Part shown: in pieces, positions 6,978 through 12,636 of the stretch
How positions within the stretch are numbered: the stretch's first letter is position 1
Layout: every line of letters begins with the position of its first letter
NCBI GenBank assembly: GCA_002403995.1
Contig: DHIV01000084.1
Coordinates: 5,411 to 19,848 of the forward strand
Direction of reading: 5' to 3'
Source of the DNA: Gallionella sp. UBA4737
GTDB lineage: Bacteria; Pseudomonadota; Gammaproteobacteria; Burkholderiales; Gallionellaceae
Length of the DNA stretch: 14,438 nucleotides
Translations under genes and position numbers: made by a program
The notes under the pieces: generated by a model
Databases searched by the model: none
Told to the model about the DNA's origin: nothing
The model's input: only the letters and a program-made list of their open reading frames with translations

Positions 6978-7769
6978 ATGATATTCGACGTTATTACTTT
7001 GTTCCCGCAAATGTTCGATGCGCTGACGCAATACGGCATCACGCGGCGCGCGGCAGAACAAGGCAACTATGTATTAAAGACGTGGAATCCCAGGGATTTC
7101 ACCACGGATAATTATCGCACCATAGACGATCGCCCCTACGGCGGCGGTCCCGGAATGGTGATGCTGGGCGAACCGCTGGCCGCCGCGATCAACGCAGCCA
7201 AGCAGCGACAAGCAGCCAGCGGTGTGAAAAAAAGCCGGGTGGTGTATCTGTCGCCGCAAGGCAGATTGCTGACCCACTCGGTGGTCAAAGAGTTGGTGGC
7301 GCAAGCAGATGAAGGTTTGATCCTGCTGGCGGGACGTTACGAGGGCATCGATGAACGCCTGATCCGCCAGTATGTGGATGTAGAGATTTCCATCGGCGAT
7401 TATGTGTTGTCCGGTGGCGAGTTGGCGGCGATGGTGCTGGTGGATAGTCTGGTGCGGCAATTGCCCGGTGTGCTGGGCGATGCCGAATCGGCGGAGCAGG
7501 ATTCGTTCGTGCAGGGCTTGCTGGATTGTCCTCACTACACCCGCCCGGAACAGTTTAATGGTGAAGCCGTGCCCCCGGTGTTGTTGTCCGGCAATCATTC
7601 GGACATACAGCGCTGGCGGCTTCAGCAGTCGTTGGGCAGGACGTGGTTGCGCAGGCCGGAGCTATTGGCCAAGCGTGATCTGACAAAAGAGGAGTCTGGG
7701 CTTCTGGCGGCATTTCAGGATGCTTATCAAAAGGAACAAGACCCGATAAATAAAGGAGCAGTAAAGTGA
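6978..7769 (+). CDS. trmD: tRNA (guanine-N1-)-methyltransferase TrmD
   Basis: A 263-aa SPOUT methyltransferase. The start is MIFDVITLFPQMFDALTQYG, with RPYGGGPGMVM (about 52-62) in the substrate-binding part. The trefoil knot carries LSPQGRLL, LLAGRYEGIDERL and EISIGDYVLSGGELAAM; these bind S-adenosylmethionine, and the aspartate downstream of the knot is the expected catalytic base. It methylates G37 of tRNAs whose anticodon ends in G, preventing +1 frameshifting. Length is slightly above the usual ~250. The stop TGA overlaps the rplS GTG start by four bases (GTGA at 7766-7769), implying translational coupling. Confidence 0.98.
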   Translation: MIFDVITLFPQMFDALTQYGITRRAAEQGNYVLKTWNPRDFTTDNYRTIDDRPYGGGPGMVMLGEPLAAAINAAKQRQAASGVKKSRVVYLSPQGRLLTHSVVKELVAQADEGLILLAGRYEGIDERLIRQYVDVEISIGDYVLSGGELAAMVLVDSLVRQLPGVLGDAESAEQDSFVQGLLDCPHYTRPEQFNGEAVPPVLLSGNHSDIQRWRLQQSLGRTWLRRPELLAKRDLTKEESGLLAAFQDAYQKEQDPINKGAVK

Positions 7770-8140
7770 ATTTGATCGAACAATTGGAACAAGAGGAAAT
7801 CGCCCGTCTGGGCAAGAAGATTCCCGCTTTCGCGCCGGGCGACACTGTCGTCGTGAACGTGAACGTGGTCGAAGGCGAGCGCAAGCGTGTCCAGGCTTTC
7901 GAGGGAGTCGTGATCGCCAAGCGCAATCGCGGCCTGAATTCAGGCTTCGTTGTGCGCAAGATATCGGCCGGTGAAGGCGTGGAACGTACCTTCCAGACTT
8001 ACTCGCCTATCATCGCGAGCATCGAAGTCAAGCGCCGCGGCTCGGTGCGCCGCGCCAAGCTTTATTACCTGCGCGATCGCTCCGGCAAGTCGGCGCGTAT
8101 CAAGGAAAAGTTGGCAATGCGTTCGGCATCGGCAGAATAA
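7766..8140 (+). CDS. rplS: 50S ribosomal protein L19
   Basis: A 124-aa L19 starting at GTG 7766 with a strong AAGGAG at 7753-7758 and a seven-base spacer. The start is MNLIEQLEQEEIARLGKKIP. Family segments include FAPGDTVVVNVNVVEGERKR, QAFEGVVIAKRNRGLNSGF, VERTFQTYSPIIASIEV and RRAKLYYLRDRSGKSARIKE. L19 lies at the 30S-50S interface. It is the last gene of the operon; an intrinsic terminator follows 20 bp after its stop. The first bases of the gene overlap the trmD stop. Confidence 0.98.
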   Translation: MNLIEQLEQEEIARLGKKIPAFAPGDTVVVNVNVVEGERKRVQAFEGVVIAKRNRGLNSGFVVRKISAGEGVERTFQTYSPIIASIEVKRRGSVRRAKLYYLRDRSGKSARIKEKLAMRSASAE

Positions 8141-8160
8141 ATATTCTGCGAGACATGTCC

Positions 8161-8187
8161 AAAAACGGGAGCTTGCTCCCGTTTTTT
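8161..8187 (+). terminator. Intrinsic terminator of the rpsP operon
   Basis: The hairpin CGGGAGC (8166-8172) / GCTCCCG (8175-8181) is flanked by A5 on the left and T6 on the right, so the stem can extend into A-T pairs and be followed by a U tract. It lies 20 bases after the rplS stop. It also argues against starting the next gene at the TTG at 8186. Confidence 0.9.
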
Positions 8188-8209
8188 GTTTGTGCGCTAT
8201 CATTACGGC

Positions 8210-8710
8210 ATGGACTACCAGGCAAAACTAGCTGTCCCATTCGGCTTACTCGGCATACGTTGCGATGAGCGTGCGCTGCTGAGCATCGATTTTCTGCCCG
8301 CGACTGAAAAGCCGCAACGCGCGACCAGTGCGTTTGCCAAAACCGTGTGCGATCAATTGCTGCGTTACTTCGAAAATCCGGACGTGAAATTTTCCGTGCC
8401 GCTCAAACCAGGCGGAACCCCTCATCAGCAAAAAGTCTGGCTAGCCATGCGCAACATCCCGCGCGGAGAGACGCGCAGCTATGGTGAGTTGGCGGCCGCG
8501 CTGAACTCCGGCGCACAGGCTGTCGGCCAGGCCTGCGGCGCAAATCCGATTCCCATCATCACCCCCTGTCATCGCGTGGTGGGTAAATCCGGCTTGGGCG
8601 GCTTCATGCGCCATGCGAACGGTGATCCTCTGGACATCAAGCGCTGGCTGCTGGCGCATGAGGCTGCCACTCCCCTCTCCCTTGCAGGGAGAGGGCTGGG
8701 GAGAGGGTAG
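8210..8710 (+). CDS. ogt: Methylated-DNA--protein-cysteine methyltransferase (Ogt/MGMT family)
   Basis: A 166-aa suicide DNA repair protein that moves alkyl groups from O6-alkylguanine to its own cysteine. The active-site motif PCHRVVGKSGLGGF places the acceptor at Cys120. The helix-turn-helix region before it includes IPRGETRSYGELAAAL (83-98), and VGQACGANPIPIITP (105-119) carries the conserved asparagine. I chose ATG 8210 because the upstream TTG at 8186 lies in the terminator; no strong Shine-Dalgarno is seen. The final residues (about 153-166, TPLSLAGRGLGRG) are encoded by a palindromic CCCTCTCCC/GGGAGAGGG repeat, so the native C-terminus has probably been replaced or extended. The catalytic core is intact, so activity is expected. 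Confidence 0.93.
   Translation: MDYQAKLAVPFGLLGIRCDERALLSIDFLPATEKPQRATSAFAKTVCDQLLRYFENPDVKFSVPLKPGGTPHQQKVWLAMRNIPRGETRSYGELAAALNSGAQAVGQACGANPIPIITPCHRVVGKSGLGGFMRHANGDPLDIKRWLLAHEAATPLSLAGRGLGRG
8672..8707. repeat. CCCTCTCCC / GGGAGAGGG palindromic repeat inside the 3' end of ogt
   Basis: A perfect 9-bp inverted repeat lies at 8673-8681 and 8687-8695 with a TTGCA loop. A second GGGGAGAGGG follows at 8698-8707. This style of G+A/C+T-rich palindrome is common between genes in many beta- and gammaproteobacteria. Here it supplies the last codons of ogt, with the stop codon right after it. Confidence 0.75.
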
Positions 8711-8746
8711 AAGCGTGGAATCCCGCCCTGCCAAGGATGGGGGGAA

Positions 8747-9643
8747 ATGAACAACGCCGACCTCCTCGACGAATTCTGCGATAACCTGTGGCTGGAAGAC
8801 GGCCTGTCGCGCAACACGCTGGACAGCTACCGGCGCGATCTGATCAAGTTCGCAACCTGGTTGGAGAAACAGCGCGACGCATCCATAGCGCAAACCACGC
8901 ACGGCGACATACAGGGCTTTCTCGCTCAGCTGGTGGTCGTACAAAAAGCCAAACCCAGCAGCACCGGGCGCAACATTTCCAGCCTGAAGCGCTTGTTTCG
9001 CTATCTGCTGCGGCAAGGCAAGATCAGCATCGACCCCACGTTGCAGATCGACACACCCAAGCTGCCGCGCAACCTGCCCAAGAGTTTGAGCGAACAGGAT
9101 GTCGAGCAGCTGCTGGCCGCACCGGATGTTCAAACCCCATTGGGCTTGCGCGACCGCACCATGTTCGAAGTGCTGTACGCCACCGGTTTGCGCGTGTCCG
9201 AGTTGGTGACCTTGCGCATCACGCAGGTGAGCATGGATATGGGCGTGGTGCGCGTGATGGGCAAGGGCAGCAAGGAACGCCTGGTGCCGCTGGGCGAAGA
9301 AGCGCTGGACTGGCTGCGCCGCTATCTGGCGGATGGGCGCGGCGTGCTGCTGGACAAACAGATGACCGATGCGTTGTTCGTCACGGCCAGAGGAGAAGGC
9401 ATGACGCGCCAGATGTTCTGGTACCTGATCAAGAAGCACGCCAAGCATGGCGGACTGAACAAGCCGATGTCGCCGCACACGCTGCGCCATGCCTTTGCCA
9501 CGCATCTGCTGAATCATGGCGCGGATTTGCGCGTGGTGCAGATGTTATTGGGCCATGCGGATATTTCCACGACGCAGATTTATACGCATGTGGCGAGGGA
9601 GCGGTTGAAGGCTTTGCATGCGATGCATCATCCGAGGGGGTAA
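8747..9643 (+). CDS. xerD: Site-specific tyrosine recombinase XerD
   Basis: A 298-aa protein, exactly the length of Escherichia coli XerD and with the same catalytic numbering. Arg149 is in ATGLRVSEL, Lys173 in MGKGSKERLVPLG, His244 and Arg247 in SPHTLRHAFATHLL, His270 in LLGHADISTTQ, and nucleophile Tyr279 in TQIYTHVARERL. The N-terminal SAM-like DNA-binding domain covers about 1-100 (SRNTLDSYRRDLIKFATWL). With XerC it resolves chromosome dimers at dif near the terminus. The start is ATG 8747, preceded by a purine-rich GGGGGGAA. The gene marks the left side of an accessory pocket; it looks like the housekeeping recombinase rather than a phage integrase. Confidence 0.97.
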   Translation: MNNADLLDEFCDNLWLEDGLSRNTLDSYRRDLIKFATWLEKQRDASIAQTTHGDIQGFLAQLVVVQKAKPSSTGRNISSLKRLFRYLLRQGKISIDPTLQIDTPKLPRNLPKSLSEQDVEQLLAAPDVQTPLGLRDRTMFEVLYATGLRVSELVTLRITQVSMDMGVVRVMGKGSKERLVPLGEEALDWLRRYLADGRGVLLDKQMTDALFVTARGEGMTRQMFWYLIKKHAKHGGLNKPMSPHTLRHAFATHLLNHGADLRVVQMLLGHADISTTQIYTHVARERLKALHAMHHPRG

Positions 9644-9646
9644 GCA

Positions 9647-9673
9647 TTGCTATATCTCTTTTTGAGATATAAT
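9647..9673 (+). promoter_or_regulatory. higBA promoter with overlapping palindromic operator
   Basis: A perfect -10 box TATAAT lies at 9668-9673; TTGCTA at 9647-9652 is a weak -35 at 15-bp spacing. A perfect 8-bp inverted repeat TATATCTC (9651-9658) / GAGATATA (9664-9671) with a T5 centre makes a 21-bp operator covering the -10 box, a fitting site for HigA autorepression. The predicted transcription start, about seven bases after the -10, falls on the A of the higB ATG. Confidence 0.7.
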
Positions 9674-9679
9674 TACCCA

Positions 9680-9964
9680 ATGCACATCATCACCCATCGC
9701 CGGATTGTGGCCACACAGAAGGCATATCCGCAGTGCGCCAGTGCGCTGGATCAGTGGTATCGCCTTTGCAAAAAAGCCGGGTGGCACAATTTTGCAGAGT
9801 TGCGAATGCTCTTTCCCAGCACCGATAAAGTGGGCGATGTATTTGTGTTCGACATCGGAGGAAACAAGCTTCGCCTGATTGCTGCGATTCACTTCAACAC
9901 GGGGCGAGTGTTTATCCGGGCAGTATTGACGCACAAGGAATATGACCAAGGAGGCTGGAAATGA
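9680..9964 (+). CDS. higB: HigB-family mRNA interferase toxin
   Basis: A 94-aa RelE-superfamily toxin of the HigB_toxin type (PF09907), recognised by NKLRLIAAIHFNTGRVFIRA (62-81) followed by VLTHKEYDQGGWK at the C-terminus. The N-terminal part WYRLCKKAGWHNFAELRMLF (26-45) also fits. Family members cleave mRNA, usually at the ribosome. I chose ATG 9680; an in-frame TTG at 9647 lies inside the promoter/operator. No Shine-Dalgarno precedes the ATG, and the -10 box is only six bases upstream, so the message is probably leaderless. The stop overlaps the higA start (ATGA at 9961-9964), so antitoxin translation is coupled to it. The order is toxin first, as in hig loci. Confidence 0.92.
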   Translation: MHIITHRRIVATQKAYPQCASALDQWYRLCKKAGWHNFAELRMLFPSTDKVGDVFVFDIGGNKLRLIAAIHFNTGRVFIRAVLTHKEYDQGGWK

Positions 9965-10362
9965 ACGCACGACTTAAGGCAGCAATACAACACTGGAGCT
10001 ATGTCGCGCCAGTACTGCAACCTGCGCGCAACGCAAAAGAATATGCCGACTTGGTCGAAGCGCTCGATGCGGCACTAGATGCGGGAGGTGCTGACGAAAA
10101 CCACCCGCTCGCCCAGCTGGTAGAGTATCTGGGCGAGTTTGTTGCCGAATACGAAGCAAAAGACAAGATGCCGCCTGAGGCGACAGGAGCTGAGGTTTTA
10201 CGTTACCTGATGCAGCGCGATAACTTGCGCCAGATAGACCTTCCTGAGCTGGGCAGCCAAGGCATCGTGTCAGAATTACTGTCCGGGCGACGCGATTTCA
10301 ATGCCCGCCAGGCCAAAGCGTTGGCAGCACGATTTGGAGTTTCGGCGGCGATGTTTTTGTAA
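9961..10362 (+). CDS. higA: HigA-family antitoxin (XRE-type helix-turn-helix)
   Basis: A 133-aa protein with an N-terminal region (1-65, NAKEYADLVEALDAALDAGG) of the kind that wraps the toxin. The C-terminal helix-turn-helix at about 72-133 includes GAEVLRYLMQRDNLRQIDLP, SQGIVSELLSGRRDFNARQA and KALAARFGVSAAMFL. A strong AAGGAGG lies about six bases before the ATG, unlike higB, so antitoxin should be made in excess. The protein is expected to neutralise HigB and to bind the palindrome at 9651-9671 as autorepressor. Directly after its stop begins repeat-rich DNA leading into the left arm of the inverted-repeat cassette. Confidence 0.9.
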   Translation: MNARLKAAIQHWSYVAPVLQPARNAKEYADLVEALDAALDAGGADENHPLAQLVEYLGEFVAEYEAKDKMPPEATGAEVLRYLMQRDNLRQIDLPELGSQGIVSELLSGRRDFNARQAKALAARFGVSAAMFL

Positions 10363-10428
10363 CCAGCGGCTTGGCAGGTGTCGTTTGCTGGCTTAGCCGA
10401 TTGGCTATGCCATAAACAAAGTCAACTT

Positions 10429-10631
10429 CGCCGGGGGTTGTCCGGCTGCAAGTTACTTTTCTTGTCTTGCCAAGAAAAGTAACCAAAAGAAATCGCCCCC
10501 GGTTTGCCGCTCCTGCGGGGTACCCTGCGTTGCTCGACTGGTCAGGCGGCTGCGGAACTCGCGCTACGCGCTCAGACAGTCCTCGCCGACTACCCCTGAC
10601 CAGCCTGCGCTACTCGGCGGCGCACAGGGGA
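10429..10631 (+). repeat. Left arm of a ~200-bp inverted repeat
   Basis: This stretch recurs inverted at 11799-12005. The inner 115 bases (10517-10631) match the other copy with a single difference (10598). The outer part is more diverged but keeps a strong hairpin, GTTACTTTTCTTG (10452-10464) / CAAGAAAAGTAAC (10471-10483), a perfect 13-bp stem. Homology fades outward through a CATAAACAAAG-like segment near 10411. The sequence type (ACTTTTCTT...CCAAAAGAAA, then a GC-rich tail) resembles a dispersed repeat found between genes in betaproteobacteria. Open frames across it look like shadows. The unmatched 10363-10428 holds only a short TAGCC/GGCTA palindrome. Confidence 0.9.
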
Positions 10632-10652
10632 GGAAAAGCGAAAATCAAAACC

Positions 10653-11714
10653 TCAGTGAGGGTACTTCGTACCCACACTACTTGGTGATCCAGCCGAGCT
10701 GGACGGTTCTGTTTGACACACGTAGTTCCAGTTCACATCTTTAACCGATTCAAGGATGCACCTTTGCAAGGTGCTTAGTAATATTCTGATGGCAAGCTCA
10801 ACTCCGCCTGAAAAATGTTCCATTGTTTTATTGTCCTCCTCCCAAGGGTCACTCACGTCATGCCAATACTGCATTTTGGCTGCACCATGAATAAATTTGG
10901 ATCGAAGATCGTAGAGGTGGCCGACAATGTTTAGCTTTTCTGGATTAGCGCCAAGCCATATTTGGCTCTTATGCGACAGTTGCCTGCGGAGGTCGCCAAT
11001 GCCGTCGCAATAAAACGACTCTAGGCCTTGCATAGAACGAAACAGGATTTCTCCGTCATGCCTCCAGCCAAGACCTAAAACATGCGTAAACGCAGCAAGG
11101 GTGCGCTGGACCCTTGTAGTAGCAAAAGATGACTCTGAAAAGCCAATTGATTTGGCCCACACAGCAACTAAGGTGAGGTCAATAAACTTAATTTCTGGCC
11201 AATCGTTTTGAGCAAGTTCGCGTGGGTGGCAGCATGAAAGGGAATATTTCTTTTCAATTTCCATTAGAGCCATATTACCGTCCGTGACTAGGCCTTCACT
11301 TGTAAAAATGGTACCCGGGTAAGCTAGCTCTGATAACTGAAGCGCAAGAGATAGCGCCTTCTCCAGATAGTACGCAGCTATCGCATCGAGATAGGACATA
11401 TCACTACCCTGTTCCGGATTATTTCTCGTATCTACGAAAGACACAGTAGCTATTATGCCGTAAAAATCAAATAAGGGCGATGCAATCACAGATGAGTTGC
11501 GAGAGAGGCTGTCCATGACTCCTTTCTCAGGAGGCTCATCCGAAATACTTATCGCAGACACTTCTGGAGCCAAAATTGGAAGGACTTCGGGCAAAGCAAT
11601 GAGAAAAGACTGAATGCAACTACCGGCCGCCTCGGAATGTACATCATCGTCAAAGATCGTGCTCCGAATTGGGAGCCACGCGGTAACAACTTTAGTATGC
11701 GAAATTGGTGCCAT
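10653..11714 (-). CDS. Putative HEPN-domain protein (Apea-like), possible RNase/abortive-infection factor
   Basis: A 353-aa protein of no family I can name with certainty. The C-terminal half is mainly helical and resembles Apea-like HEPN domains: LFRSMQGLESFYCDGIGDLR (about 224-243), then LSHKSQIWLG (246-255), then HLYDLRSKFIHGAAK (266-280). The last contains the Rx4H motif Arg271-His276, the usual RNase signature of HEPN proteins. The first ~200 residues are of unknown fold. The start is firm: an in-frame TGA (11718-11720) lies just upstream of the ATG. Only a weak GAG precedes it. The last ~20 residues (TEPSSSAGSPSSVGTKYPH) look like read-through into repeat DNA with a GGGTAC-TTC-GTACCC palindrome. 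By eye the gene is more AT-rich and less codon-biased than its neighbours, consistent with transfer. It lies between inverted repeats, beside higBA. A housekeeping role cannot be excluded but is unlikely. Confidence 0.6.
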   Translation of the reverse strand: MAPISHTKVVTAWLPIRSTIFDDDVHSEAAGSCIQSFLIALPEVLPILAPEVSAISISDEPPEKGVMDSLSRNSSVIASPLFDFYGIIATVSFVDTRNNPEQGSDMSYLDAIAAYYLEKALSLALQLSELAYPGTIFTSEGLVTDGNMALMEIEKKYSLSCCHPRELAQNDWPEIKFIDLTLVAVWAKSIGFSESSFATTRVQRTLAAFTHVLGLGWRHDGEILFRSMQGLESFYCDGIGDLRRQLSHKSQIWLGANPEKLNIVGHLYDLRSKFIHGAAKMQYWHDVSDPWEEDNKTMEHFSGGVELAIRILLSTLQRCILESVKDVNWNYVCQTEPSSSAGSPSSVGTKYPH

Positions 11715-11747
11715 AGCTCAATGTACCGGAGTTGAATTGTTTTGACT

Positions 11748-11773
11748 ATGGTGGGCAACTTGTTGCCCACCAT
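11748..11773. promoter_or_regulatory. Perfect 12-bp inverted repeat upstream of the HEPN-like gene
   Basis: ATGGTGGGCAAC (11748-11759) and GTTGCCCACCAT (11762-11773) are exact reverse complements with a two-base centre. The element is 33 bp upstream of the start of the HEPN-like gene, inside the right arm of the cassette. There is no U tract on either side. It could be an operator, an mRNA leader hairpin or the end of a former element. Confidence 0.6.
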
Positions 11774-11798
11774 TCGGTTTTGAGGTTTGAGGTTCTTA

Positions 11799-12005
11799 TC
11801 CCCTGTGCGCCGCCGAGTAGCGCAGGCTGGTTAGGGGTAGTCGGCGAGGACTGTCTGAGCGCGTAGCGCGAGTTCCGCAGCCGCCTGACCAGTCGAGCAA
11901 CGCAGGGTACCCCGCAGGGGCGGTAAACCGGGGTCGCCTTCTTTTGGGTTACTTTTTCTTTGGCGAAGCAAGAAAAAGTGACTAGCTGCCGGGCTACCCC
12001 CGGCG
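11799..12005 (-). repeat. Right arm of the ~200-bp inverted repeat
   Basis: This is the reverse-oriented copy of 10429-10631. The inner boundary at 11799 mirrors 10631 exactly. The AT-rich hairpin is present in altered form: GTTACTTTTTCTT (11948-11960) / AAGAAAAAGTGAC (11970-11982), with one imperfect pair and a larger loop. The outer end (ACCCCCGGCGGCTTTGTTATG) is similar to the reverse complement of the left outer end, with a short deletion. Confidence 0.9.
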
Positions 12006-12020
12006 GCTTTGTTATGTACG

Positions 12021-12051
12021 CTCATCCTTCGACAGGCTCAGGGCGAACGGC
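12021..12051. repeat. REP-like intergenic sequence directly behind folB
   Basis: The segment CCTTCGACAGGCTCAGGGCG with its flanks is a short imperfect palindrome (CCTTCG...CGAACGG) of a type found many times per genome in beta- and gammaproteobacteria. It abuts the folB stop codon and the right arm of the inverted repeat. Confidence 0.55.
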
Positions 12052-12408
12052 CTATTTTACCTGCCCCCGCTCAATACTGATCCCCACCATCTTGCAATTC
12101 CGTATCGCTTGCAGTTTTGCGACGCTGACCTTGACCCATGGGGCGTTGAAGTCCTTGAGGATGATTTGCGCGATGTGTTCGGCCAGGGTTTCCATCAGGG
12201 AGAAATGTCCCTCGCTCAGCACGGTCTGGAGGTGTTGCGCGACATCGGCATAATCCAGCGCGTCTTTGATGTCGTCGCTGAAGCAGGCGCGGCTGTTGGG
12301 CAGCGCGATGTCGAGGTCGATCTGCAAGGTTTGCGGCACGACCTTTTCGCGCTCATATATTCCGATGAGTGTGGTGACCTTGAGTTCGCGTAGAAAGATG
12401 ATGTCCAT
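12052..12408 (-). CDS. folB: Dihydroneopterin aldolase
   Basis: A 118-aa FolB, the usual length for this small single-domain enzyme. Recognisable segments are MDIIFLRELKVTTLIGIYER (1-20), with the conserved Gly-Ile-Tyr-Glu, DALDYADVAQHLQTVL (48-63), FSLMETLAEHIAQIIL (68-83, with the active-site Glu) and WVKVSVAKLQAIRNCKMVGI (90-109), where the family lysine is expected. It converts dihydroneopterin to 6-hydroxymethyl-dihydropterin and glycolaldehyde in folate synthesis, and also acts as an epimerase. It is divergent from plsY across a repeat-filled gap of 228 bp. Its 3' end abuts a REP-like sequence and the accessory pocket. Confidence 0.95.
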   Translation of the reverse strand: MDIIFLRELKVTTLIGIYEREKVVPQTLQIDLDIALPNSRACFSDDIKDALDYADVAQHLQTVLSEGHFSLMETLAEHIAQIILKDFNAPWVKVSVAKLQAIRNCKMVGISIERGQVK

Positions 12409-12450
12409 TGATATCTGGTTGTTTAGTGTATGTCGGGCAAGATTAAAAAT

Positions 12451-12573
12451 TTTGTCGTTCCCGCAGTGTCAACTTTGCACTCGGCTTGCCGAGCAGCAAA
12501 TTGCCTACTTTTAGTGAAAGCGGGAACCCAGTTAATTAAATGGCTGGATTCCCGCTTTCGCGGGAATGACGAA
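12451..12573. repeat. 123-bp MITE-like element with dRS3-type core
   Basis: This fills the folB-plsY gap. The 14-base ends, TTTGTCGTTCCCGC (12451-12464) and the reverse complement of 12560-12573, agree at 12 of 14 positions. A 20-bp unit ATTCCCGCTTTCGCGGGAAT (12548-12567) fits the ATTCCC-N8-GGGAAT pattern known as dRS3 in Neisseria. An internal hairpin CTCGGC-TT-GCCGAG (12480-12493) and another GCGGGAA (12520-12526) are present. No coding capacity is apparent. Confidence 0.65.
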
Positions 12574-12636
12574 TCCGTGGTTTTTAGATGTTCTCTCAAG
12601 TAAAATCCGCCGCACGTTCATTTTAAGACATTCCCG

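Larger units (their letters stand above)
10429..12005. mobile_element. Candidate inverted-repeat-bounded cassette carrying one HEPN-like gene
   Basis: Two near-identical ~200-bp repeats in opposite orientation bracket a single gene, with 21 bp between the left arm and its stop and 84 bp between its start and the right arm. No transposase is visible, so it would be a non-autonomous unit, a recombination product between dispersed repeats, or a gene that landed between two repeats. No clear target-site duplication was found at the outer edges. Confidence 0.4.

Noticed and set aside
8441..9517. Minus-strand frame of 358 codons
   Set aside because: Antisense to xerD and the end of ogt, His/Gln-rich low-complexity composition, no ribosome binding site; xerD carries all catalytic residues.
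8747..9643. Possibility that the tyrosine recombinase is a mobile-element integrase acting on the neighbouring cassette
   Set aside because: Length and catalytic positions match housekeeping XerD exactly.
9651..9671. Palindrome TATATCTC-T5-GAGATATA as a terminator for xerD
   Set aside because: The stem is A/T-rich, there is no U tract after it, and it overlaps a perfect TATAAT before higB; an operator is the better reading.
10467..10688. Short plus-strand frame inside the left repeat arm
   Set aside because: It lies wholly in a dispersed non-coding repeat; similar frames are often wrongly annotated as hypothetical proteins. The corresponding frame in the right arm (11831-12025, minus) is rejected for the same reason.
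11549..11773. Minus-strand 74-codon frame overlapping the start of the HEPN-like gene
   Set aside because: It begins inside the 26-bp palindrome, overlaps the longer gene in another frame and has no recognisable features.
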